Source: Curtobacterium salicis (lineage in GTDB: Bacteria; Actinomycetota; Actinomycetes; Actinomycetales; Microbacteriaceae). From it: 64,000 bases of DNA. The stretch lies in assembly GCF_011759505.1 (NCBI RefSeq), contig NZ_JAAOYO010000002.1, positions 496,001-560,000 on the forward strand. Reading direction: 5' to 3'. A program made the position numbers and the translations under genes. The notes under the pieces are model-generated. The model ran no database searches. It saw nothing but the letters and a program-made list of their open reading frames with translations, and was not told the DNA's origin. This document shows, piece after piece, positions 56,683 to 64,000 of the stretch. How positions within the stretch are numbered: the first letter of the stretch is position 1; every line of letters starts with the position of its first letter.

Positions 56683-57690
56683 ATGAAGTCCGGCCGTCGT
56701 CTCCTGCTCGCGCTCGTCGCCGCGGTCGCGATCGTCGGCGCCGCCGCGTCCTGCAGCGCCGACGGCACGGGCGACCAGAACTCGACGGTCACCGCCGGAG
56801 CGGTCATCTACCCGCTGTCCCTGCGGTACCACGGCATCGACGTCGTGCGTGACGTCCCGTACGGGCAGGACCCGCTGCAGCAACTCGACGTCTGCCTGCC
56901 GGCCGACAGCCCGCCGGAGAGCACCGCGACGCCGACGGCGACCCCGACCGCCGCCCCGACGGCAGCACCCGACCGCGTCGACGTCGGCACCCGTCCGGCC
57001 GTGATGATGATCCACGGCGGCAGCTGGTCCCACGGCGACAAGGCGACCGCCGCCTACCGCTCGGTGTGCCAGTACCTGGCGTCGGAGGGCTTCGTGACCT
57101 TCAACGTCGACTACCGTCTGGCGCCGACCGACCCCTTCCCCGCCGGACTCGACGACGTCCGCCGGGCGCTCGACTTCGTGTTCCGCGAGACCACGCTGCA
57201 GACGTACGACGTCGACCCCGGTCGCGTCGGGGTGTTCGGTGGCAGCGCCGGCGGGAACCTGGCGGCGATGCTCGCGGTGCAGGACCACGAGTCCACGTCC
57301 TACGCCGACGGCTACCGGATCCGGGCCGTCGTGGACCTCAGCGGCCCGACCGACCTGACGGCGCGGTCCACCGGCTCGGACGGCGTCGCCGCGTCGTTCC
57401 AGCGGAAGCAGCTGCTGTACCTCGGATGTGCGTCGTACCGGGCGTGCCCGGCCGCCGAACGGGCGTCGCCGGAGTACCACGTGACGAAGGCGACGGCGCC
57501 GTTCTTCATCGGGCACTCGACCGACGAGTTCATCCCGCTGTGGGAGTCGCAGCGCTTCGCCTCGACGCTGCGGTCGCACGGCGTGCCGGTGACCTTCGTG
57601 GCCGTCCAGGGCTCGGCGCACTCGATCGCGCAGCTGGACGAGGCGATGAGTCGACGGGTCACGACGTTCCTCCGGGCCGGGTTGCGCTGA
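56683..57690 (+). CDS. Lipoprotein alpha/beta hydrolase (HSL/BD-FAE-type esterase)
   Basis: The 335-residue protein has a lipoprotein signal (RLLLALVAAVAIVGAAASC, lipobox GAAASC with Cys about 24). The hydrolase has MIHGGSW (oxyanion), NVDYRLAP, FGGSAGGNLAAM (nucleophile), STDEFIP (acid) and QGSAHS (His). A Thr/Pro/Ala-rich stretch (TATPTATPTAAPTAAP) lies between the signal and domain. It likely hydrolyses an ester or acyl bond at the outer face of the membrane. TACCGT 8 bases upstream supports the ATG. Confidence 0.88.
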   Translation: MKSGRRLLLALVAAVAIVGAAASCSADGTGDQNSTVTAGAVIYPLSLRYHGIDVVRDVPYGQDPLQQLDVCLPADSPPESTATPTATPTAAPTAAPDRVDVGTRPAVMMIHGGSWSHGDKATAAYRSVCQYLASEGFVTFNVDYRLAPTDPFPAGLDDVRRALDFVFRETTLQTYDVDPGRVGVFGGSAGGNLAAMLAVQDHESTSYADGYRIRAVVDLSGPTDLTARSTGSDGVAASFQRKQLLYLGCASYRACPAAERASPEYHVTKATAPFFIGHSTDEFIPLWESQRFASTLRSHGVPVTFVAVQGSAHSIAQLDEAMSRRVTTFLRAGLR

Positions 57691-57793
57691 CGCGGATCAC
57701 GCGACCGGGCAGGCTCCCCGCACCGACTCCCCCGCGCGGGTGGCACCCGGAGCGGGACTGCCGGCGGACCGGGCGGGTCGCCAGACTTCCGGG

Positions 57794-58054
57794 GTGCCCC
57801 TCACGCCGACCGCCCAGACGCCGATCCCGCATGCCCCGCGCCCGTCCACCACGCCGGTGACCGGTGTCCGGACGTCCGTGGAGTTGCTGCTCGGACTGTC
57901 GTTCCTGGTCGCGGTGTCGTTCGGCGGGTACGGAGCTGCGGTCGGGCACGTGTCGGTCGTGGCACAGGCCGGGGCCGTCGTGTTCCTCGTGACCCTGACC
58001 TGTGCGGTCGTGTCGTGGTTCCACCCGGCCGACCGGGAGCCCAGCGAGCGCTAA
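57794..58054 (+). CDS. Small two-helix membrane protein
   Basis: The 86-residue protein has a Pro/Thr-rich start and two hydrophobic helices (about residues 29-50 and 56-74). I do not recognise the family. GTG 57794 lies 6 bases after CAGACT; an in-frame GTG at 57740 is an alternative. Confidence 0.55.
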   Translation: MPLTPTAQTPIPHAPRPSTTPVTGVRTSVELLLGLSFLVAVSFGGYGAAVGHVSVVAQAGAVVFLVTLTCAVVSWFHPADREPSER

Positions 58055-58073
58055 GCCCCCGACCGGCGGGACG

Positions 58074-61000
58074 CTAGGACTGCGCTCGCGCGGCCTTCCG
58101 TTCGGCCCGACGCTCGCGCGCCCCCTCGACCAGCGCGTACAGCGCCGGAAGGACGACGAGCGTCAGCAGCGTGGACGACACCAGACCGCCGATCACGACG
58201 AGTGCGAGCGGCTGCGAGATGAAGCCGGACTTGCCCGTCAGCCCGATCGCCATCGGCAGCAGCGCGAAGATCGTCGCGGTCGCGGTCATGAGGATCGGCC
58301 GCAGACGACGGGTCGCGCCCTCGAGCAGGGCGTCACGCACGCGCAGCCCCCGTCGCCGGTACTGGTTGACGAGGTCGATGAGGACGATCGCGTTCGTCAC
58401 CACGATGCCGATGAGCATCAACAGGCCGATCAGCGACGCGACACCGAGCGGGACGCCGGAGATGATCTGCAGCAGCAGTGCACCGGTGAAGGCGAACGGC
58501 ACCGAGACCAGGAGCATCAGCGGCTGGAGCAGGCTGCGGAACGTCGCGACCATGATCACGTAGACGATCAGGACGGCGACGACGAGCGCCAGGCCGAGCT
58601 GCGAGAACGCGGACGACTGGCTGGCGGCGACACCGCCGATCGACGCGGTGGCACCACGGGGCAGGTCGAGCTCGTTCACGGCCGTGGTGACCGACTGCAC
58701 GGCGGCACCGAGGTTCGCGGCGTCCGGCGTCACGGTGATCGTGGCCGTGCGGGCCGCGTTCGTCGTGGTGACCGTGGTCGGCCCCTCGGACTTCTCGACG
58801 GTCGCGACGTCCGTCAGCTTGACGGTGCCGGTGCTCGTCGGGACGTCGAGGTCGCGGAGCGCGGCGATCGTGGTCGGCGGCTCGGCGTCGGCGATGTAGA
58901 CGTCGAGCGTCGCGTCGTCGATCTCGATGCTGCCGGTGTCGCGCGGCGAGACCGCTGCGGCGACGAGCCCGCCGACCTGGGTCTCGGTGAGCCCGAGCGA
59001 CGCGGCCTTCGCGCGGTCGACACGGACGGCCAGGAAGGGCTCCGCTGCGGACAGGTTGCTCGTCGCGGCCGTGGTGTTCTCCACCGACTGCATGGTCTTC
59101 AGGACCTTCTGCGACGCCGTCTCGAGCTGCGACTGGGTCGGCGCGGTGACGTCGACCTCGATGTCGCTGCTGCCGCCGAAGCCGCCACCGGAGGACGCGA
59201 TGGTGATCTCGCCCACGCCGTCGATGCGCTTCAGCGACTTCCGGGCATCGGCCTGGATCGTCGTCTGGTCGGACTCGGCGTCGGTCGTCACGGCGTACTG
59301 GACCGACGCGGTGCCGCCACCGCCGAAGGCCGCCTGGATCGACTGCCCGCTCGTGCCGATGGTGGTCTGCACCGTCTCGACGCCCGAGACGTCCTGCAGT
59401 GCCCGCTCGACCTTGCGTGCGGAGTCGGACTGCACGGCGAGGCTCGAGCCGGCCTTGAGGTCCTGCGTCACGGTGAACGTGTTCTGCCCGGAGTCACCGA
59501 GGTAGTTCGTCGTGACGAACGGCAGCGACGCTGCCGTTCCGCCGAGGACGACCACGGCGAGCAGCACGACGACGACCGGCTTGCGGACGGCCCAGCGGAG
59601 CACCGGCAGGTACACGCGGCGCAGGCGGTCGGAGCTTCCGGCGTCGTGCAGGTCGGCGGCCGAGACGAGCGCGCCCTCGGACCCCGGACGCATCGTGTCG
59701 AGGTCGGCAGCGGCCGGGTCGGCAGTGGCCGGGTCGGTCCCCGCCTGCGCGGGCGCTGCCTCGCCCCGCTTCGCCTTCGCCGGCCGGAGCCACCAGTACG
59801 CCAGGACCGGGACGATCGTCAGCGACACGAGCAGCGACGCGAGGAGCGCCAGGGTGACGGTGACGGCGAACGGCCGGAAGAGCTCACCGACGAGTTCCGC
59901 GACGAACGCCACCGGCAGGAACACCGCGACGGTGGTCAGGGTGGAGGCGGTGACGGCACCGGCGACCTCGCGCACGGCATCGAGCACCGCCCGGCCGCGG
60001 TCGACGCCCGGCACCATGTGCCGCTTGATGTTCTCGATGACGACGATGGAGTCGTCGACCACGCGGCCGATCGCGATCGTCAGGGCGGCCAGCGTGATGA
60101 TGTTGAGCGTGTACCCGGCGGCCCGCATGCCGATCGCAGCGAGGAGCACCGAGGTCGGGATCGAGATCGCGGTGACCAGGGTGGAACGCCACGAGAGCAG
60201 GAACACCAGGATCACGATGACCGCGAAGCCGAGGCCGAGCAGGCCCTCTTCGGCCAGGGAGTCGATCGACTGCTGGATGTAGGGCGCCTGGTCGAAGACG
60301 ACGGTGAACCGCGGGTCGCCCTCGATCTTCTTCTCGATGTCGGGCAGGGCGTCCTGCACGGTCTTCGAGACGTCGACGGTGTTGGCTTCCTGCGTCTTCG
60401 TGATCGAGATCGTCAGCGCCTGCTCGCCGTTGACACGGCTGATCGAGGTGCGCGGGGACTCCTTGATGGCGACCGTCGCGACGTCGCCGAGCGTGGTGTC
60501 GGTCGGGGTCGCGGCGGTGGTCGCACCACCGGTCGCCGTGCCGTCGGTGGGCGCGGCGGTGGTCGTGCCACCCGTCGCGGTCGCACCGGTCGCGCCGGGA
60601 GCAGCCGCACCGGCGCCCGTTGCGGCACTGCCGCCGGACGTCGAGCCGCCCGAGCCCGAGGAACCGGACCCCGACGACGAGCTCGACCCCGAGGACGAGC
60701 TGGTCAGGGGCAGGTCACGGATGTCCTTGAGCGACGCGATCCGCTCGCCGGTCTGCACGGACAGCGTCGAGCCGTCCTGGGTCAGGGTGCCGCCGGGGAT
60801 CAGCGTGCCGTTGTCGTCGAGCGCGTCCGAGATCGCCGTCTGGCTGAGGCCGCGGGCAGCGAGCTCGTCCTGGTCCGGCGTGATGACGACGCGGCGCCCC
60901 GGGTTGCCGAACACGTCGGCCTGGCGCACGCCGTCGAGCTTCTCGAGGTCGGGGATCGCCGAGGCCTGCAGCCGGTCGACGAGCTGTTCCTGGTTGCCGG

Positions 61001-61430
61001 AGGCCGAGACAGCGACCTGCAGGACCGGCAGGTCGTCGAAGGACCCGGTGACGATCTGCGTCTGCACGGAGTCCGGCAACGACAGGGCGTTGACCGCCGT
61101 CTGGATCTTGTCCTCGGCGCTGGCCAGGTTCGAGCCGTACTGGAACGAGGCCGAGACGACGCTCTGCCCGGTGGACGACGTCGCACTGGTCGACTCGAGG
61201 TCCGGGACGACCTGGATCGCCTGCTCGATCTTGGTGGAGACGTCGTTGGACACGACCTCTGGCGTGGCTCCGGGGTAGGCGCTGACGATGGCGACCTGGG
61301 GGAACTCGACGCTGGGGATGAGCTCCTGCTTCAGGCTCGACAGGGCGACGCCACCGAAGACGGCGACCACGATCGTCACGAGGGCGATGAGGGCGCGGTT
61401 CCGGAGACTGAAGACGGAGAGGAGGTGCAC
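58074..61430 (-). CDS. RND/HAE1-type efflux permease with a Gly/Ser/Thr-rich insertion
   Basis: The 1118-residue protein is an AcrB-like permease. The N-terminus (SLRNRALIALVTIVVAVFGGVALSSL) and the periplasmic-type subdomain with ELIPSVEFPQVAIVSAYPG are typical. The TM4 Asp pair is in GRVVDDSIVVIEN. A low-complexity insertion of about 70 residues (about 243-313, Ser/Gly/Thr/Ala-rich) lies within the first soluble domain and is unusual. It should export drugs, fatty acids or metabolites by proton antiport. GAGGA lies about 10 bases before GTG 61430. Confidence 0.9.
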   Translation of the reverse strand: MHLLSVFSLRNRALIALVTIVVAVFGGVALSSLKQELIPSVEFPQVAIVSAYPGATPEVVSNDVSTKIEQAIQVVPDLESTSATSSTGQSVVSASFQYGSNLASAEDKIQTAVNALSLPDSVQTQIVTGSFDDLPVLQVAVSASGNQEQLVDRLQASAIPDLEKLDGVRQADVFGNPGRRVVITPDQDELAARGLSQTAISDALDDNGTLIPGGTLTQDGSTLSVQTGERIASLKDIRDLPLTSSSSGSSSSSGSGSSGSGGSTSGGSAATGAGAAAPGATGATATGGTTTAAPTDGTATGGATTAATPTDTTLGDVATVAIKESPRTSISRVNGEQALTISITKTQEANTVDVSKTVQDALPDIEKKIEGDPRFTVVFDQAPYIQQSIDSLAEEGLLGLGFAVIVILVFLLSWRSTLVTAISIPTSVLLAAIGMRAAGYTLNIITLAALTIAIGRVVDDSIVVIENIKRHMVPGVDRGRAVLDAVREVAGAVTASTLTTVAVFLPVAFVAELVGELFRPFAVTVTLALLASLLVSLTIVPVLAYWWLRPAKAKRGEAAPAQAGTDPATADPAAADLDTMRPGSEGALVSAADLHDAGSSDRLRRVYLPVLRWAVRKPVVVVLLAVVVLGGTAASLPFVTTNYLGDSGQNTFTVTQDLKAGSSLAVQSDSARKVERALQDVSGVETVQTTIGTSGQSIQAAFGGGGTASVQYAVTTDAESDQTTIQADARKSLKRIDGVGEITIASSGGGFGGSSDIEVDVTAPTQSQLETASQKVLKTMQSVENTTAATSNLSAAEPFLAVRVDRAKAASLGLTETQVGGLVAAAVSPRDTGSIEIDDATLDVYIADAEPPTTIAALRDLDVPTSTGTVKLTDVATVEKSEGPTTVTTTNAARTATITVTPDAANLGAAVQSVTTAVNELDLPRGATASIGGVAASQSSAFSQLGLALVVAVLIVYVIMVATFRSLLQPLMLLVSVPFAFTGALLLQIISGVPLGVASLIGLLMLIGIVVTNAIVLIDLVNQYRRRGLRVRDALLEGATRRLRPILMTATATIFALLPMAIGLTGKSGFISQPLALVVIGGLVSSTLLTLVVLPALYALVEGARERRAERKAARAQS

Positions 61431-61565
61431 GTCTCGATCCTCGCAGTCGCGGGGTCCGCGCGCGCCCCGACAGTGCACTCTGTGGACGAACGTGCAGTTT
61501 CGGCTGGATGTGCAGGAGCAGTGCGCCGGTCCGCCCTCCGACCGGTCCGCCCGCGCTGGACCGGG

Positions 61566-62264
61566 TCAGACCCAGGCGATCGCGACGTAGACCACCGCGA
61601 CGGCCACCGAACCGACGATCCCGGTGCTCAACGCGACCACGCGACCGACCGGCGTGCGCGCGAGCGCGATCCCCGCGACGAGCACGGCGATCCCGACGAC
61701 GATCTGGACGATCCACCCGGCCGATCCGGTGGTGGCCGCGACCTGCAGCAGCCCGCGGACCCCCTCGCCGATGAGCACGGCCGCGGTGACACCCGCGGCA
61801 GCTCCACGCCAGCGGCCGTCGGCGGACCGCACCGCGACGGCGACCGCACCTGCCAGCAGTCCGGCCGGCAGCGCCATCACGACCCAGAAGCTCGTGATCG
61901 AGAGCGAGTCGACGTGTCCGCGCAGGTTCGTCGCCGCCCAGTACCCGACGTGCATGAGCTCGAGCAGCACCACCCCGAGCACCATCGCCAGCACCACCCG
62001 GCCCCACCGGACCCGAGCAGCGACGGCAGCGCCCCGCCCGATCCCCGCCGCGAGCACGAGCAGCACCGCGACGACGAACCAGGGGCCGGCCGAGTTCGAC
62101 ACGGTGCCGAGTCCGGGCACCGCCTGCCCGAAGCTCGTCGCGACCCCGGCCAGCAGCGACCCCGTCAGCGCCATCGTGACCCGGGCCAACGGCGGCACGC
62201 CGGCGGCGGAGCCCGACGACGGACCCGGCAGTGCGGTGGACGAGGAGGACAGGGTGCTGTTCAT
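61566..62264 (-). CDS. Multi-pass membrane protein, DUF6518-like
   Basis: The 232-residue protein has about six hydrophobic helices (for example WFVVAVLLVLAAGIGRG, VVLAMVLGVVLLELMHVGYW, IVQIVVGIAVLVAGIAL). The layout and conserved-looking ELMHVGYW resemble DUF6518, but that call is tentative. The N-terminus is Ser/Pro-rich. Function is unknown. CAGCAT lies 7 bases before ATG 62264. Confidence 0.75.
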   Translation of the reverse strand: MNSTLSSSSTALPGPSSGSAAGVPPLARVTMALTGSLLAGVATSFGQAVPGLGTVSNSAGPWFVVAVLLVLAAGIGRGAAVAARVRWGRVVLAMVLGVVLLELMHVGYWAATNLRGHVDSLSITSFWVVMALPAGLLAGAVAVAVRSADGRWRGAAAGVTAAVLIGEGVRGLLQVAATTGSAGWIVQIVVGIAVLVAGIALARTPVGRVVALSTGIVGSVAVAVVYVAIAWV

Positions 62265-62298
62265 GGTCCCGATGCTGTCGTGCCCGTACCGGTCACCG

Positions 62299-62340
62299 CG
62301 TCACCCTGCAGGGCCACCCGCATCCCCCGCGAGGGTGACG
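62299..62340. terminator. Putative mocR terminator
   Basis: CGTCACCCT (62299-62307) and AGGGTGACG (62332-62340) form a 9-bp stem downstream of the MocR stop. Confidence 0.5.
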
Positions 62341-62347
62341 ACCGCCG

Positions 62348-62377
62348 GAGAACGAGAACGAGAACGAGAACGAGAAC
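62348..62377. repeat. Five perfect GAGAAC hexamers
   Basis: GAGAAC is repeated five times in tandem, just downstream of the MocR stop codon on the - strand. It is a microsatellite that could change length. Confidence 0.85.
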
Positions 62378-62394
62378 AGACGAGCGGACGCACC

Positions 62395-63834
62395 TCACAC
62401 CACCGCCGCCGCCGACCCCCGCGTCTCCACGACGGCCCCGCCGACCCGCTCCCACGATCGTGCCAACGCCTCGACCAGCCGCTCCCGGTCGGGGCCGGAG
62501 ACGGCGAACGGCACGCGCAGCGACCGCTCGAACCCGCCGTCCGGCCCGAAGACCCCTCCCGAGGCCAGCACCACGCCCTCGGACCGGGCCGCGAGCACGA
62601 GCGCACTCGACACCGGCCGTCCGAGCCCGACCCACAGCGTCAACCCGCCCGCCGGTGACGGCACGTCCCACTCCGGCAGTCGTGCCCGGAGCGCGGCCAC
62701 GAGTCCGTCGCGACCGTCGCGGAGGACGTGCCGCCGTGCCTCCAGGACGGCCGCGGTCTGCGGGACCAGCTCGCGCGCGACCAGCTGGTCGAGGACGGGT
62801 GTGCCGAGGTCGCCGGTCGGGCGGGCGATGAGCAGCCGCTGCAACAGCTCCGGGGCGGCTCGGACCCAGCCGATCCGCAGCCCGCCCCAGAAGACCTTGG
62901 CGGCGGAACCGACCATGACCACCTGGCCGGGTGCGTCGGCGGCGAGGGGTCGAGCGGCGAGGCCGTCGATGCGCAGCTCCCCCATCGTCTCGTCCGCGAC
63001 GACGACCGTGCCGACCGCCGCGGCGGCCTCGAGCAGCACCCGGCGGGTCGAGTCGGCCATCGTCGCACCGGTCGGGTTGTGCAGTTCCGGCATCACGTAC
63101 GCGAGCGTCGGCGCCGACCGCCGGATGGTCGCGTCGAGCACCCCCTCGTCCCAGCCGCCCCGCACGTCGACGGGGACGGAGACGAGTCGGCCGCCGGCTT
63201 CACGGAGCACCTCGTGCGCATGGGGGTAGGTCGGCGACTCGACCAGCACCGGGTCCCCGCGTCGGACCAGGACCCGGGCGAGCAGGGCGATGGCGTGCTG
63301 CGCGCCGACCGTGACGATCACCTCTGCAGCGGTCGTCGGCAGCCCGCGGGCGGTGTACCGGTCGGCGATCGCGGCACGGAGGCCGGCGTCGCCCACGGTG
63401 TCGTAGCCGATCCCGGCGAGCGCCGCGGGCAGGTGCCGCATCGCCCGCTCGACGGCCTCGGCGACGCCCGGGGCGCTGCGGAGCGCGGCCTTCCGGAGGT
63501 CGAGCAGGTCGTCGGGGACGACGCCGGCCAGGTGTTCGGGGTCGGGTCGGCCTTCGAGCGGCAGGCGGATGACGCTGCCGGAGCCGCGGAGTGAGGTGAG
63601 GTAGCCGTCCTCCCGGAGGCGCGCGTAGGCGTTCGCCACGGTGGTGCGGGAGACGCCGATCGCGGTGGCGAGTCCGCGTTCGGCGGGCAGCCGGGCACCG
63701 TGCGGGATGCGACCGTCGATGACGAGGACCCGGACGGCGTCGGCGAGCGCCTCGTAGGCGGCGGCATCGGACCCGGACCGCCAGTGGCGGAGCAGCTGGG
63801 CGACGGAGCGGGCGCTGAGCAGGACGGGCGTCAT
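62395..63834 (-). CDS. MocR-type regulator (GntR HTH fused to aminotransferase domain), YczR-like
   Basis: The 479-residue protein has an N-terminal GntR wHTH (IPHGARLPAERGLATAIGVSRTTVANAYARLREDGYLTSLRGSG-type, about residues 37-90). A class I aminotransferase-like domain follows; the PLP lysine is probably in MVGSAAKVFWGGLRIGW. It diverges from a YczE-like gene, the pairing described for YczR-type MocR regulators. TAGCGT 6 bases before ATG 63834 supports a leaderless start. The inducer is unknown. Confidence 0.92.
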   Translation of the reverse strand: MTPVLLSARSVAQLLRHWRSGSDAAAYEALADAVRVLVIDGRIPHGARLPAERGLATAIGVSRTTVANAYARLREDGYLTSLRGSGSVIRLPLEGRPDPEHLAGVVPDDLLDLRKAALRSAPGVAEAVERAMRHLPAALAGIGYDTVGDAGLRAAIADRYTARGLPTTAAEVIVTVGAQHAIALLARVLVRRGDPVLVESPTYPHAHEVLREAGGRLVSVPVDVRGGWDEGVLDATIRRSAPTLAYVMPELHNPTGATMADSTRRVLLEAAAAVGTVVVADETMGELRIDGLAARPLAADAPGQVVMVGSAAKVFWGGLRIGWVRAAPELLQRLLIARPTGDLGTPVLDQLVARELVPQTAAVLEARRHVLRDGRDGLVAALRARLPEWDVPSPAGGLTLWVGLGRPVSSALVLAARSEGVVLASGGVFGPDGGFERSLRVPFAVSGPDRERLVEALARSWERVGGAVVETRGSAAAVV

Positions 63835-63840
63835 GTGTCC

Positions 63841-63877
63841 ACGCTAGCCCGATTGGCTCTCGCTCAGCAGGCCAATC
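63841..63877. promoter_or_regulatory. MocR operator region and leaderless promoter
   Basis: GATTGGC (63851-63857) and GCCAATC (63871-63877) form a perfect inverted repeat with a 13-base spacer between the divergent genes. TAGCGT on - (63846-63841) is the mocR -10. Confidence 0.7.
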
Positions 63878-63894
63878 TGCGCGAGCATCGTGCC

Positions 63895-64000
63895 ATGTCC
63901 CGCTCAGCCGCCCTGACCCTGCGCTTCGTGCAACTCGCCGTCGGCCTCTTCCTCTACGGCGCCTCGGTGGCGCTGCAGGTCCGCGCCGTCGTCGGCGTCT
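63895..64000 (+). CDS. YczE/YitT-type membrane protein, start only
   Basis: The 35 visible residues include SAALTLRFVQLAVGLFLYGASVALQV, a first membrane helix like that of YczE/YyaS/YitT proteins. The gene continues past the window. Its position opposite a MocR regulator with a shared inverted repeat supports co-regulation. The ATG is the first after the operator. Confidence 0.75.
   Translation, partial: MSRSAALTLRFVQLAVGLFLYGASVALQVRAVVGV

Noticed and set aside
58002-62831. Long + strand open frame opposite the RND permease
   Set aside because: Antisense shadow; low-complexity charged residues, no domain, and the - strand gene is clear.

Overview
The window is very GC-rich with strong third-position GC bias. 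It carries actinobacterial hallmarks: a MAB_1171c-type membrane protein next to an XRE and ImmA-like pair, a class E sortase, a DinB/mycothiol-type protein, a SipW-like signal peptidase, a PhoP-type direct-repeat box, and many leaderless genes whose -10 hexamer lies 6-8 bases before the start codon. It is best read as a chromosomal segment of a Microbacteriaceae-like actinobacterium; a Curtobacterium-like genus is a guess. There is one tRNA (Gln, TTG anticodon). I see no rRNA, CRISPR array, transposase or prophage. About 64 protein genes are supported, two of them cut by the window edges.

Layout. 1-3217: the C-terminal part of an RHS/YD-repeat protein with a membrane-type tip, followed after 9 bases by a small membrane protein that could be its immunity partner. 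3232-10596: MarR regulator and metallo-hydrolase diverging from a 33-bp palindrome, fatty acid desaturase, tRNA-Gln, a second MarR gene, a PBP4-like peptidase with an altered SxN motif, an ABC-F ATPase and a PLD-N membrane protein. 10747-13428: a tight molybdenum cofactor operon (moeA, moaC, mog, moaE, all with 4-base overlaps). 13550-17832: purine nucleoside phosphorylase, epimerase, glycosyltransferase, DUF2064 transferase and methyltransferase. 17955-23562: a small unknown protein behind a near-consensus promoter, phosphoglucomutase, a DUF1444-like protein and a DHA2 drug exporter.

23667-28903: acetyltransferase, small membrane protein, lipoate ligase-like protein, and a four-gene overlapping operon (HTH regulator, ImmA/IrrE-like peptidase, MAB_1171c-type membrane protein, alpha/beta hydrolase) that is the best candidate for an undescribed system. 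29020-32396: monoacylglycerol-lipase-like hydrolase, then a PiT phosphate transporter with a small membrane partner behind a two-unit PHO box, then an acetamidase-like enzyme. 32497-38009: SDR, MarR plus MFS exporter, an orphan alpha-E protein, another MarR, a 62-aa leaderless protein and a 3-hydroxyisobutyrate-dehydrogenase-like enzyme. 38122-45731: M23 peptidase, 91-aa protein, PlsC acyltransferase, RecQ, CPBP protease, EamA-like transporter, acetyltransferase, and sortase E with a 58-aa membrane protein.

45761-64000: SbcC and SbcD, a SipW/TasA-type locus whose peptidase is fused to a second secreted-protein-like half, MarR, DinB, a DEAD-box helicase with a long repeat-rich N-terminal tail, PPK2, a lipoprotein esterase, an RND permease, a DUF6518-like membrane protein, and a MocR regulator divergent from a YczE-like membrane protein.

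Three signals recur at DNA level. Many genes are leaderless. A dispersed palindromic element with outer arms GGACGGGAGGC / GCCTCCCGTCC occurs at least five times. At several convergent gene pairs both stop codons lie inside the stem of a shared hairpin.
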